Positions 33,468-41,709 of a DNA stretch of 64,000 nucleotides are shown in pieces. The notes under the pieces are model-generated. The model was not told the origin of the DNA and ran no database searches. It saw only the letters and a program-made list of their open reading frames with translations. The stretch comes from Streptomyces sp. SJL17-4 (GTDB lineage Bacteria; Actinomycetota; Actinomycetes; Streptomycetales; Streptomycetaceae). How positions within the stretch are numbered: position 1 is the stretch's first letter; every line of letters starts with the position of its first letter. Location of the stretch: positions 5,553,501 to 5,617,500 of the forward strand of contig NZ_CP104578.1 of the NCBI RefSeq assembly GCF_036826855.1. The letters run 5' to 3'. Made by a program: the position numbers and the translations under genes.

Positions 33468-33692
33468 TCAGACCAGCTCGTAGCCGGCCTCGTCGACGGC
33501 GGCGCGGACGGCCTCCTCGTCGAGCGGGGCGGCGGAGACGACGGTCACCTGGCCGGTGGAGGCGACGGCCGTCACCGACGAGACGCCGGGAAGCTCGGAG
33601 ATCTCGCTCGACACCGCGCCCTCGCAGTGGCCGCAGGTCATGCCCTTGACCTGGTAGACGGTGGTGAGGTCGGTCTTCGTCTCTGCGGTCAT
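33468..33692 (-). CDS. copZ: Heavy-metal-associated (CopZ-like) copper chaperone
   Basis: A 74-residue ferredoxin-like HMA domain with the Cu(I)-binding motif GMTCGHC (C20, C23) and the typical VSSVTAVASTGQVTV strand pair. GAGGAG precedes ATG 33692. It is the first gene of the copZ-copA unit and lies directly after a CsoR-type operator, so copper induction is expected. It would pass Cu(I) to CopA. Confidence 0.92.
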   Translation of the reverse strand: MTAETKTDLTTVYQVKGMTCGHCEGAVSSEISELPGVSSVTAVASTGQVTVVSAAPLDEEAVRAAVDEAGYELV

Positions 33693-33733
33693 GACGTTCT
33701 CCTCGTGGGTTCAGGGCCGTACACCATCAGACT

Positions 33734-33750
33734 ATACCCCTAGGGGGTAT
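33734..33750. promoter_or_regulatory. CsoR-type copper operator
   Basis: ATACCCCTAGGGGGTAT is a nearly perfect palindrome of the TACCCC...GGGGTA form bound by the copper-sensing repressor CsoR. It is about 42 bp before copZ and 46 bp before the divergent antiporter gene. CsoR itself is not in the window. Confidence 0.85.
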
Positions 33751-33795
33751 AAATCCAGTCGGGGCGAGCCATAGAGGCTATGGTAAACACCCGAT

Positions 33796-35004
33796 ATGTC
33801 GCATTCGGGGACCACGCTCATCCTGATCATGGCGATCGCCGTCCTGGCGCCGCTGCTCGCCTACGGAGTCGGGCGCAGGCTTCCCGTCCCCCTCGTCATC
33901 TTCGAGATCCTGCTCGGCATCCTCATCGGCCCCGACGTCCTCGACTGGGCCCGGCCCGACGCGCTGATCGACGGACTCTCGGAGCTCGGCCTCACGATGC
34001 TGATCTTCCTCGCGGGGTACGAGATCGAGTTCGGCAAGGTCCGCGGCGACACCCTCCGGCGCTCCGTCCGGGCCTGGCTGATCGCCCTCGGGCTCGGACT
34101 CGCCACCGGGGTCCTCCTCGGCGGCGGATACACCAAGGGCGTCTTCATCGGCGTCGCGCTCACCAGCACCGCGCTCGGCACCGTCCTCCCGGTGCTCCGG
34201 GACTCGGGCGACCTCCAGGGGCGGTTCGGCACGGTCGTCATGGCCTTCGGCGCGGTCGGCGAGTTCGGCCCGATCATCGCGATGGCCCTGCTGCTCAGCG
34301 GGCGCGGCGCGGGCGAGTCGACCGCGCTGCTCGCGATCTTCGCGGCGCTCACCGCAGGGGCGGTGTTCTGGGCGCTGCGGCCGCGTCCGCCCTGGTTCTC
34401 CCGGATCATCGCCAAGACCCTGCACACCAGCGGTCAGTTCGCGGTCCGGTTCGTCCTCCTGCTGCTCGCCCTGATGCTGGGAGCCTCGCAGGCCCTCGGG
34501 CTCGACATCCTGCTCGGCGCCTTCGCGGCCGGACTCATCACCCGGCTCGTCCTGACCGGGGCCGCGCCCGAGTCGGGGCCGCGGATCCTGGAGAAGATCG
34601 AGGGCGTCGGCTTCGGCTTTCTCGTGCCCGTCTTCTTCGTCGTCACCGGGATCGAGCTCGACCTGGCCTCGCTCCTCGACGGCGGCCGCACCCTGCTCCT
34701 GCTGCCGGTCTTCCTGCTGCTCTTCCTGGCGGTGCGCGGCGGACCGATCTGGTTCCTCGCCCCGCGCGACCTCGACCGCAAGGACCGGGGCGGACTCGTG
34801 CTGTACGGCTCCACCGCGCTGCCGCTCGTCGTCGCCATCACGGCCATCGGTGTGGACGACAAGGTGATGACGGCGGGGGAGGCGGCGGCGCTGGTGGGGG
34901 CCGGCATGCTCTCCGTGCTCGTCTTCCCGCTGGTCGCGCTGAAGTCGCGGTCGGGGGCGAAGGGCCTCCCGTCCGAGCGGATCAGCGGCTCGGAGTCGTG
35001 GTGA
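33796..35004 (+). CDS. Kef-type cation:proton antiporter (CPA2 family)
   Basis: A 402-residue membrane protein with about 12 TM helices of the Na+/H+ exchanger fold (EILLGILIGPDVL, GLTMLIFLAGYEIEF, TSTALGTVLPVL, VPVFFVVTGIELDL). There is no C-terminal TrkA-N or other regulatory domain. It probably exchanges K+ or Na+ for H+. ATG 33796 has no clear ribosome site. It is divergent from copZ, and its 3' end overlaps the convergent TetR gene by 23 bp. Whether copper affects it through the shared operator is unknown. Confidence 0.87.
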   Translation: MSHSGTTLILIMAIAVLAPLLAYGVGRRLPVPLVIFEILLGILIGPDVLDWARPDALIDGLSELGLTMLIFLAGYEIEFGKVRGDTLRRSVRAWLIALGLGLATGVLLGGGYTKGVFIGVALTSTALGTVLPVLRDSGDLQGRFGTVVMAFGAVGEFGPIIAMALLLSGRGAGESTALLAIFAALTAGAVFWALRPRPPWFSRIIAKTLHTSGQFAVRFVLLLLALMLGASQALGLDILLGAFAAGLITRLVLTGAAPESGPRILEKIEGVGFGFLVPVFFVVTGIELDLASLLDGGRTLLLLPVFLLLFLAVRGGPIWFLAPRDLDRKDRGGLVLYGSTALPLVVAITAIGVDDKVMTAGEAAALVGAGMLSVLVFPLVALKSRSGAKGLPSERISGSESW

Positions 35005-35623
35005 CCCGCCCCTCGACCAAGGGGGAGAGGTAGCGCAGGAGGAGTGTCTTCAGCTCCGCGACCGTGGCGTCCCGCTCGGGCCCCTCGGGTGCGGCGAGGA
35101 CGAGGTCCAGGCCCCCCTTGAACGCGGCGAAGGTCATTCCCGCGGTCCGGAGCCGGTCCGCGGCGGGCAGCGCGGGCGCGTAGTGGGCGATGACCTCCTC
35201 CACGCGGGTGAGCAGGGTGGCGTGCAGCTCGTCGTGCTCCTCCGCGATCCGGCCGGGAACCTCGGAGCCGTGCATCAGGGCGAGGAAGGCCGGGTTGGCG
35301 CAGTTGAACTCGATCAGCGGGTCGACGACCGCGTCCAGCAGCTCGGGGAGCGGCAGGGCGAGGTTCTCCGGGGTGAACGCCTGGCCGTGGGCCTCCCGCA
35401 TCTGGTGCAGCAGCCGTCCGCCCAGCTCGATCGCGATGGCTTCCTTGTTGGGGAAGTACTGGTAGAGCGTGCCGGGCGAGACGTGGGCCTCGCGGGCGAT
35501 CGCGTTGGTGCTGGACGCCGTGTAGCCGTTCGCGCAGAAGACGTCGGCGGCGGCCTGGAGCAGCTGCGCAATACGGCGCTCGCCCCGCGCCTGACGGCGG
35601 CGCGGCTTGGTTTCTTCGGACAT
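34982..35623 (-). CDS. TetR family transcriptional regulator
   Basis: A 213-residue TetR repressor. The N-terminal HTH is clear (QAAADVFCANGYTASSTNAIAREAHVSPGTLYQYFPNKEAI, residues ~22-62); the remainder is the helical ligand domain. It is divergent from the MMPL exporter, and two related ~24-bp palindromes in the shared promoter are its likely operators. Its last 23 bp overlap the end of the antiporter gene in antisense. Confidence 0.92.
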   Translation of the reverse strand: MSEETKPRRRQARGERRIAQLLQAAADVFCANGYTASSTNAIAREAHVSPGTLYQYFPNKEAIAIELGGRLLHQMREAHGQAFTPENLALPLPELLDAVVDPLIEFNCANPAFLALMHGSEVPGRIAEEHDELHATLLTRVEEVIAHYAPALPAADRLRTAGMTFAAFKGGLDLVLAAPEGPERDATVAELKTLLLRYLSPLVEGRVTTTPSR

Positions 35624-35655
35624 GGCTGTCCCCAGATCTCCTCAACACGTTTGAC

Positions 35656-35708
35656 AAACACGAGAGGTCGCTCGCATTCTTGAGAAACGCGAGTGATCAC
35701 TCGTGTTT
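35656..35708. promoter_or_regulatory. Two TetR-type operators between tetR and the MMPL gene
   Basis: Site 2 (35685-35708) is a 24-bp palindrome with a single mismatched pair, centred on CGAGTGATCACTCG. Site 1 (35656-35679) has the same outline, AAACACGAG, six bases, CTCGCATTC. Their left edges are 29 bp apart. Both overlap the expected promoters of the two divergent genes. Confidence 0.8.
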
Positions 35709-35785
35709 GCCAGTCTATGGCAACGGGCGACCCATGTGACCTGCCGGGAAGCGAGCACAGGGTCAGGTGAAGGGGACACCTCGTC

Positions 35786-38131
35786 ATGGCCGAAGTCAAG
35801 AAATCAGCACCCGGCGGGGGCGGATCCAGCGGATCTCCGGCATCGGAAGCCGGCGGATCCCCGAAGCGGGAAGAGTCGGGCGGCTGGACGCGGTTCGTGA
35901 CCGCGCGCCCCCGTCTCACCCTGCTCGTCGCCCTCGTCCTGACCGCCCTCGCCGTCCTGGCCGGCGGCGGGGTGGCCGACCGGATGGGCAGTGGCGGCTG
36001 GGAGGACCCGGCCGCCGAGTCCACGTACGCGACCGAGGCCCTCGGGCGCCGGTTCCCCGGCTCCCAGCCCAATCTGCTCCTGCTCGTCGACGCCGGAGCG
36101 GCCGGCGCCGACGCACCCGCGGTCGCCGCCGAGGCGCGTCGGCTCGCCGAGCGGCTCGACGCCGAGCCGGGCGTCGACGGCGTCGGATCCTACTGGTCCA
36201 CCGGCTCGCCCGCCCTCCGCTCCGAGGACGGCCGCAAGGCCGTGATCGCCGCCCGCATCGCGGGCGAGGAGAAGGACGCGGCCGCCGTCCTCGACCGGAT
36301 CGCCCCCGAGTACCGCGGCACCCACGGCCCCGTCGAGGTCTCCCTCGGCGGCGGACTCGCCGTGCGCCACGAGATGCAGACGGTCATCCAGGAGGACCTG
36401 CTGCGGGCCGAGCTCATCGCCCTGCCCCTCACCCTCGTCCTGCTCGTCATGGTCTTCGGCAGCGCCGTCGCCGCCCTGCTGCCGCTCGGCGTCGGCATCG
36501 TCGCCATCCTCGGTACCAACGCCGTGCTGCGCGGCCTCACCGAGTTCACCGACGTCTCCGTCTTCGCGCAGAACCTGACGACGGCCCTCGGCCTCGGACT
36601 CGCCATCGACTACGCCCTGTTCGTCGTCCGCCGCTACCGCGAGGAACTCGCCGCCGGGGCCGACACGTACACCGCCGTCCGCACCACCCTGCGCACCGCC
36701 GGGCGGACCGTGCTCTTCTCCGCCCTGACCGTCGCCGTCTCGCTCGCCGCGATGCTGGTCTTCCCGCAGTACTTCCTGCGCTCCTTCGCGTACGCCGGGA
36801 TCGCCGTGGTCCTGCTCGCCGCGACCGCCGCCCTCACCCTGCTCCCGGCGGCCCTCGTGCTGCTCGGCGACCGGGTCAACGCACTCGACCTGCGGCGCCT
36901 CCTCCGGCGCGGCAAGGCGCCCCGCGCGAACGCCCCCGACGGCGAGGGCGCGGGCTGGGCGCGGGCCGCCGCGCTCGTGATGCGCAGGGCGCCGGTCTTC
37001 GCCGTCCTCACCACCGCCGGACTCGTCCTCCTCGGACTGCCCTTCCTCGGCGTGAAGTTCGGCACCGCCGACGACCGTCAGCTGCCCGTCACCGCCTCCT
37101 CCCGGGTCGTCCAGGACGAGCTGCGGCACGGCTTCCCCGGCGACCCCGGCGGCACCCTCACCGTCCTCGCCGAAGGCGAGGCCACCCCCGCGCAGTACGC
37201 GGCCTTCCGCGAGCGGATCGGCGCGCTCGACGGTGTGGTCCGGGCCGACGGGCCGGTGACCGCCGCCGGCGGCCACGCCTACTTCACCGTCGTCCCCGAG
37301 GGCGAGACCGTCGGCGACCGGGCCCAGCGGGCCGTGGCCGAACTGCGCGCCGCCCCCGCCCCGTTCGAGACCTCCGTCACCGGACAGGCCGCCGTCCTCG
37401 TCGACTCCAAGGACGCCCTCGCCGAGCGGCTGCCCTGGGCGGCGGCGATCATCGTGCTCGTCACGCTGCTCCTGGTCTTCCTGCTCACCGGCAGCGTCCT
37501 CATCCCCGTCCAGGCCGTCGTCCTCAACGCCCTCAGCCTCACGGCGATGTTCGGCGCGGTCGTCTGGGTCTTCCAGGACGGGCACCTCGCGGGACTCCTC
37601 GGCTTCACCCCCACCGGGGACATAGAGACCACCCTGCCCGTGCTGATGTTCTGCGTGGCCTTCGGACTCTCCATGGACTACGGCGTCTTCCTGCTCTCCC
37701 GCATCAAGGAGGAGTACGACGCCACCGGCGACCACGAGCACTCCGTCCGCTTCGGTCTGCGCCACACCGGCGGCCTCATCACCGCGGCAGCCGTGATCCT
37801 CGCCGTCGTCATGGTCGCCATCGGCACCTCCCGCGTCACCAACACCAAGATGCTCGGCCTCGGCGTCGCCCTCGCCGTCCTCATGGACGCCACGGTGGTC
37901 CGCAGCCTCCTCGTCCCCTCCGTGATGAAGCTGACCGGCCGCCTCACCTGGTGGGCCCCCGGGCCGCTGCGGCGCTTCCACGACCGCTTCGGCATCAGCG
38001 AGTCGGACGCGCCGGCCCCGACCCCGGCCCCGACCCCGTCGACGGAGCCGCAGGCCGGAGCAGCGGCAGGCGGGCCGCAGGCGCCCGAGGTGCCCGGGGA
38101 CCGCCGGGAGATGACCTCTCTCCGCCCGTGA
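35786..38131 (+). CDS. MMPL/RND-family transporter
   Basis: A 781-residue RND-superfamily exporter with two repeats, each one TM helix, a large external loop and a five-helix bundle. Proton-relay-type motifs are TALGLGLAIDYALFVVRR (first repeat) and CVAFGLSMDYGVFLLSR (second repeat). The C-terminus is a Pro/Ala-rich tail. MMPL proteins export lipids, siderophores or drugs. AAGGGGA is upstream of ATG 35786. The divergent TetR gene is its probable repressor. A hairpin terminator follows. Confidence 0.92.
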   Translation: MAEVKKSAPGGGGSSGSPASEAGGSPKREESGGWTRFVTARPRLTLLVALVLTALAVLAGGGVADRMGSGGWEDPAAESTYATEALGRRFPGSQPNLLLLVDAGAAGADAPAVAAEARRLAERLDAEPGVDGVGSYWSTGSPALRSEDGRKAVIAARIAGEEKDAAAVLDRIAPEYRGTHGPVEVSLGGGLAVRHEMQTVIQEDLLRAELIALPLTLVLLVMVFGSAVAALLPLGVGIVAILGTNAVLRGLTEFTDVSVFAQNLTTALGLGLAIDYALFVVRRYREELAAGADTYTAVRTTLRTAGRTVLFSALTVAVSLAAMLVFPQYFLRSFAYAGIAVVLLAATAALTLLPAALVLLGDRVNALDLRRLLRRGKAPRANAPDGEGAGWARAAALVMRRAPVFAVLTTAGLVLLGLPFLGVKFGTADDRQLPVTASSRVVQDELRHGFPGDPGGTLTVLAEGEATPAQYAAFRERIGALDGVVRADGPVTAAGGHAYFTVVPEGETVGDRAQRAVAELRAAPAPFETSVTGQAAVLVDSKDALAERLPWAAAIIVLVTLLLVFLLTGSVLIPVQAVVLNALSLTAMFGAVVWVFQDGHLAGLLGFTPTGDIETTLPVLMFCVAFGLSMDYGVFLLSRIKEEYDATGDHEHSVRFGLRHTGGLITAAAVILAVVMVAIGTSRVTNTKMLGLGVALAVLMDATVVRSLLVPSVMKLTGRLTWWAPGPLRRFHDRFGISESDAPAPTPAPTPSTEPQAGAAAGGPQAPEVPGDRREMTSLRP

Positions 38132-38150
38132 CAGCCGCCGCCCGTACGCA

Positions 38151-38189
38151 GCGGGGGCCGGGCCCGGGATCACCGGGTCCGGCCCCCGC
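38151..38189. terminator. Strong GC hairpin between convergent genes
   Basis: GCGGGGGCCGGGCCCGG (38151-38167) pairs with CCGGGTCCGGCCCCCGC (38173-38189) with one mismatch and a 5-base loop. It sits between the MMPL gene and the convergent small HTH gene. Confidence 0.8.
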
Positions 38190-38208
38190 GGGCGGGCGGT
38201 ACGTCAGG

Positions 38209-38406
38209 TCAGTCGCGGCGGCCCCGGTTGCCCGGGCGGCTGGCGACCCAGGCGCGGATCGTGTCCGCGTACCAGTAGGGCTTGCCCGACTCCACCTGGT
38301 CGGGGGCCGGCAGCAGTCCGTGCTTCCGGTAGGAGCGGACCGTGTCGGGCTGCACCCGGATGTGTGCGGCGATGTCCTTGTACGACCAGAGCCTTCTGTC
38401 CGTCAT
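38209..38406 (-). CDS. Small MerR/excisionase-like HTH protein, 65 aa
   Basis: The product is essentially one winged HTH: WSYKDIAAHIRVQPDTVRSYRKHGLLPAP, followed by a wing PYWYADTIRAWVASRPG. This is the helix-turn-helix_17/AlpA-like pattern common in actinomycetes. ATG 38406 follows GGGAGGT; an earlier in-frame start lacks a site. No ligand domain is present. It is unlinked to an integrase, so an excisionase role is unsupported; it may be a small regulator. Confidence 0.75.
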   Translation of the reverse strand: MTDRRLWSYKDIAAHIRVQPDTVRSYRKHGLLPAPDQVESGKPYWYADTIRAWVASRPGNRGRRD

Positions 38407-38679
38407 GCCTGGTACCTCCCTGCGCGCCACGCAGCGGCGGCGGGGGTGCCGTTCGGGGGCGCTGCGGGCATGCGATGGCGATCACTGAGCCATTGCCCCC
38501 TGCAACGACCCCTCCAGACCGGAGGGGAACGCCTGTCGAGCGCCTGTGACGGAAAACCCGCGTAACGGAGATATGTGTGACGCGGAAGCGACGTGCGTGA
38601 CGAAAGAGAAGCATCGGAACATCGGTGTGTCCGCGTGCGTCACCCCTGGTCAGGAAGGTATGCGCCGGTCGCGCGCCGG
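38407..38679. other. Intergenic region, no gene seen (273 bp)
   Basis: It separates the small HTH gene from the end of the TIM-barrel gene, both on the minus strand. It contains three GTGACG motifs (in TGTGACG at about 38546 and 38575, CGTGACG at about 38596) and the least GC-rich DNA nearby (GGAGATATGTG). It probably holds the HTH-gene promoter; no dyad stands out. Confidence 0.5.
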
Positions 38680-39621
38680 TCACACCCCGCAGGAGCGGAG
38701 AAAGCGCCGGGTACGGAGCGCGATCGGGTACGGAACATCCGGCTCGCACGGGTACATGTCCTGCTCGACGATCGCGAACAGATCCACGTCCAGGGCCGTG
38801 GCGGCCGCGAGCACCGGTTCCAGGGCGGGCACCCCGGACGGCGGCTCGCACATCACCCCGCGCGCCACCGCCGGACCGAACGGCACCCCCTCGGCCACCA
38901 CCCCCGCCAGGATCTCCGGGTCGACCTGCTTGAGATGCAGATAGCCGATCCGCTCACCGTACGTCTCGATCAGCTTGACGCTGTCCCCGCCGGCGTACGC
39001 GTAGTGCCCGGTGTCCAGACAGAGCGAGACCGCCTCCGGATCGGTCGCGTCCAGGAACCGCGTCACGCTCTCCTCGTCGTCCAGATGGGTGTCGGCGTGC
39101 GGATGGACGACGATCCGCAGCCCGTACCGCTCGCGCACCTCCCGGCCGAGCCGCTCGGTGAGCCCCGTCAGGTCCCGCCACTGCGCGGCGGTGAGCGTCC
39201 GGTCCTCCAGGACCTCGCCCGTCCGGTCGTCCCGCCAGAACGACGGGATGACGACCAGATGGCCCGCGCCCACCGCCTGCGCCAGGGCCGCGTTCTCGGC
39301 GACGTGCGCCCAGGTCCGGTCCCAGACGTCCTCGCCGTGGTGGAGGCCGGTGAAGACCGTTCCTGCCGAGACCCGCAGGCCGCGCCGCGCGGTCTCCTCC
39401 GTCAGGACGGCCGGATCGGTGGGCAGATAGCCGTACGGGCCGAGCTCGATCCACCCGTAGCCCGCGCCGGACACCTCGTCCAGGAAGCGCTGCCACGGCA
39501 CCTGCCGGGGATCGTCGGGGAACCACACCCCCCAGGAGTCCGGGGCGGAACCGATCCGGATCCGGGACGGCGAGGCGGAGGGGGAGGACGGCGAGGGCGG
39601 CTGCGGTGACGGCGTCGTCAT
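38680..39621 (-). CDS. Sugar phosphate isomerase/epimerase linked to inositol catabolism (IolE/IolH-like)
   Basis: A 313-residue TIM barrel of the xylose-isomerase-like group. The N-terminal strand is RIRIGSAPDSWGVWFPDD; metal-ligand regions are IELGPYGYLP, VVHPHADTHLDDE, CLDTGHYAYAGGD and YLHLKQVDPE, with a final Glu in IVEQDMYP. ATG 39621 is preferred over a GTG nine bases upstream. A Pro/Ser-rich leader of about 18 residues precedes the fold. It is divergent from iolC, so an inosose dehydratase or isomerase role is likely, though the exact step cannot be fixed. Confidence 0.82.
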   Translation of the reverse strand: MTTPSPQPPSPSSPSASPSRIRIGSAPDSWGVWFPDDPRQVPWQRFLDEVSGAGYGWIELGPYGYLPTDPAVLTEETARRGLRVSAGTVFTGLHHGEDVWDRTWAHVAENAALAQAVGAGHLVVIPSFWRDDRTGEVLEDRTLTAAQWRDLTGLTERLGREVRERYGLRIVVHPHADTHLDDEESVTRFLDATDPEAVSLCLDTGHYAYAGGDSVKLIETYGERIGYLHLKQVDPEILAGVVAEGVPFGPAVARGVMCEPPSGVPALEPVLAAATALDVDLFAIVEQDMYPCEPDVPYPIALRTRRFLRSCGV

Positions 39622-39712
39622 GCCTGCCACCTTGACCGGGGCCCGCGAGCAGCGTCAAGGAGGCCGCTCCGGCCCGCACGGGCTGCTCCTCGCCGACGGC
39701 CTGGTCGTCCGA

Positions 39713-39724
39713 ATGTCCGGACAT
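39713..39724. promoter_or_regulatory. ATGTCCGGACAT palindrome in the iol divergent promoter
   Basis: A perfect 12-bp palindrome midway between the divergent TIM-barrel and iolC genes, immediately followed by TATCGTTGACAC, which could include a -35 element. TGTCCGGACA-type sites are typical of GntR-family repressors. No such regulator is encoded in the window. Confidence 0.6.
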
Positions 39725-39822
39725 ATCGTTGACACGCCTCAGGGCGGACGGCTAGACCTGGGTGCGGAGGGATCCGAGCGCGAGGGACCTGGGCCGGAAG
39801 CCGGACGCGAGAGGTGGCGCGG

Positions 39823-40809
39823 GTGGAGTCGGAGCCGTACGACCTGATCACCATGGGGCGCCTCGGCGTGGACCTGTACCCGCTCCAGACCGGCGTCGGG
39901 CTCGACCGGGTCGACACCTTCGCCAAATTCCTCGGCGGCTCCCCGGCGAACGTCGCCGTCGCCGCCGCCCGGCTCGGCCTGCGCACCGCACTCGTCTCCC
40001 GCACCGGCGCCGACCCCTTCGGGACCTATCTGCGCCGCGAGCTGAAGGGCTTCGGCGTGGACGAGCGCTGGGTGACCGAGGTCGACGCGTACCCCACCCC
40101 CGTCACCTTCTGCGCCCTCTTCCCGCCCGACGACTTCCCGCTCACCTTCTACCGCCGCCCCAAGGCCCCCGACCTGGAGATCCACCCGCACGAGCTGGAC
40201 CTCGACGCGATCCGCGCCGCCCGGGTCCTCTGGGCGACCGGCACCGGCCTCTGCGCCGAGCCGAGCCGCACCGCGACCCTGGAGGCGCTCCGGGCCAGGT
40301 CCGGGCGCGAGGTGACGGTCCTCGACCTGGACTGGCGGCCGATGTTCTGGACGGACCCGGCGGCCGCCCGCCCGTACTACGCCGAGGCGCTGCGGCACGC
40401 GACCGTCGCCGTCGGCAACCTCGACGAGTGCGAGGTGGCGACGGGGGAGCGCGAGCCGTACGCGGCTGCCCGCGCGCTGCTCGCCGCCGGAGGCGACACC
40501 GGGCTCCGGCTCGCCGTCGTCAAGAAGGGCCCCGAGGGTGTCCTCGCGCTCGCCGCCGACGGGACGAGCGCCGAGGTGCCGCCACTGCCGGTGGAGGTGG
40601 TCAACGGCCTCGGAGCGGGCGACGCGTTCGGCGGGGCGCTCGTCCACGGACTGCTCGCCGGCCGGGACCTGGAGACCACCCTCCGCCACGCCAACGCCGC
40701 CGGCGCGATCGTCGCGGGCCGCCTCGCCTGCTCGTCCGCCATGCCGTACGCCGCCGAGATCGCCGAGGCCCTCGCGACCGGCTCCGGAACCCTGGCGGAA
40801 AAGGGGTAG
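39823..40809 (+). CDS. iolC: 5-dehydro-2-deoxygluconokinase
   Basis: A 328-residue PfkB-family kinase phosphorylating 2-deoxy-5-keto-gluconate in myo-inositol catabolism. PfkB signatures are present: FLGGSPANVAVAAARLG near the N-terminus and the ATP/anion-hole motif NGLGAGDAFGGALVHG with the catalytic Asp. GTG 39823 has GAGAGG at good spacing; a GTG nine bases earlier is possible. First gene of iolC-iolB-iolD-mmsA, which together give four inositol steps. Confidence 0.88.
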   Translation: MESEPYDLITMGRLGVDLYPLQTGVGLDRVDTFAKFLGGSPANVAVAAARLGLRTALVSRTGADPFGTYLRRELKGFGVDERWVTEVDAYPTPVTFCALFPPDDFPLTFYRRPKAPDLEIHPHELDLDAIRAARVLWATGTGLCAEPSRTATLEALRARSGREVTVLDLDWRPMFWTDPAAARPYYAEALRHATVAVGNLDECEVATGEREPYAAARALLAAGGDTGLRLAVVKKGPEGVLALAADGTSAEVPPLPVEVVNGLGAGDAFGGALVHGLLAGRDLETTLRHANAAGAIVAGRLACSSAMPYAAEIAEALATGSGTLAEKG

Positions 40810-40860
40810 GGGTCAGGCATGAGCACCCACGGGTCAGGCATGAGCACCCACCACCCCGCG
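40810..40860 (+). repeat. 21-bp tandem duplication at the iolB start
   Basis: The unit GGGTCAGGCATGAGCACCCA plus one C (40810-40830) is repeated exactly at 40831-40851. Each copy carries its own ATG in the same frame, so iolB has two equivalent starts (40819 and 40840) seven codons apart. The shared GGGTCAGGC leader means both could initiate. Confidence 0.85.
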
Positions 40861-41709
40861 TCCGTCGACCCCCCGTCCCACCACCCCCCGTCCCACCATC
40901 CCCCGTCCCTCCACCTCCCCGCCGGAACCGCCGCACGCGGCCCGTACGGGCTCGACATCGACCCCGAGCGGGCCGGCTGGACCTACTCCGCCCTCCGGGT
41001 CCTCACCCTCGGACCGGGCGGGATCCACTCCTTCGACAGCGGGGATTCCGAATGGATCGTGCTTCCCCTCTCCGGTGCCTGTAGCGTGCGCGTCGACGGC
41101 GAGATCCTCGAACTCCTGGGCCGCGCGAGCGTGTTCGACGGAGTGACCGACTTCGCCTACGTACCGCGCGACACCCACGCCCAGATCGCCTCCGGCGCGG
41201 GAGGCCGCTTCGCTTTGGCAGGAGCGAAGTGCGAGCGACGACTCCCCGCCCGCTACGGCCCCGCGCCGGAGGTTCCCGTCGAGACCCGGGGCAGCGGGAA
41301 CCGCGCCCGCCAGGTACGGAACTTCGCCTCGGCGGACGCCTTCCCCTGCGACCGGCTCATCGCCGTCGAGGTCGTCACACCCGGCGGCAACTGGTCCTCG
41401 TACCCGCCGCACAAGCACGACGAGCACCGCCCCGGCGCCGAGTCCGTCCTCGAAGAGATCTACTACTACGAGATCGAGGGCCCGGGAGCCCTCGCCTACC
41501 AGCGGATCTCCCCCTCCCGGCCCGGCGGCGCCGAGCTCCTCGCCGAGGTACGGGACGGTGACGCCGTCCTCGTACCCGACGGCTGGCACGGCCCGTCGAT
41601 CGCCCAGCCCGGACACCCGCTGTACTACCTGAACGTCATGGCCGGCCCCGGCCCCGAACGGGAGTGGCGGATCTGCTTCCACCCCGACCACACGGAGGGA
41701 TACGCATGA
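40819..41709 (+). CDS. iolB: 5-deoxy-glucuronate isomerase
   Basis: A 296-residue (or 289 from the second ATG) bicupin isomerase converting 5-deoxy-glucuronate to 2-deoxy-5-keto-gluconate. The second cupin has the metal-binding cluster SYPPHKHDEH and a later DGWHGPS His. The first 35 residues are a low-complexity His/Pro/Ser leader (SHHPPSHHPPSLHLP) created by short repeats, upstream of the usual family start near GLDIDPERAGW. The stop overlaps the iolD start (ATGA). Confidence 0.9.
   Translation: MSTHGSGMSTHHPASVDPPSHHPPSHHPPSLHLPAGTAARGPYGLDIDPERAGWTYSALRVLTLGPGGIHSFDSGDSEWIVLPLSGACSVRVDGEILELLGRASVFDGVTDFAYVPRDTHAQIASGAGGRFALAGAKCERRLPARYGPAPEVPVETRGSGNRARQVRNFASADAFPCDRLIAVEVVTPGGNWSSYPPHKHDEHRPGAESVLEEIYYYEIEGPGALAYQRISPSRPGGAELLAEVRDGDAVLVPDGWHGPSIAQPGHPLYYLNVMAGPGPEREWRICFHPDHTEGYA

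Noticed and set aside
38209..38406. Excisionase of an integrated element
   Set aside because: The HTH pattern fits, but there is no integrase, attachment-site repeat or other mobile-element gene nearby.
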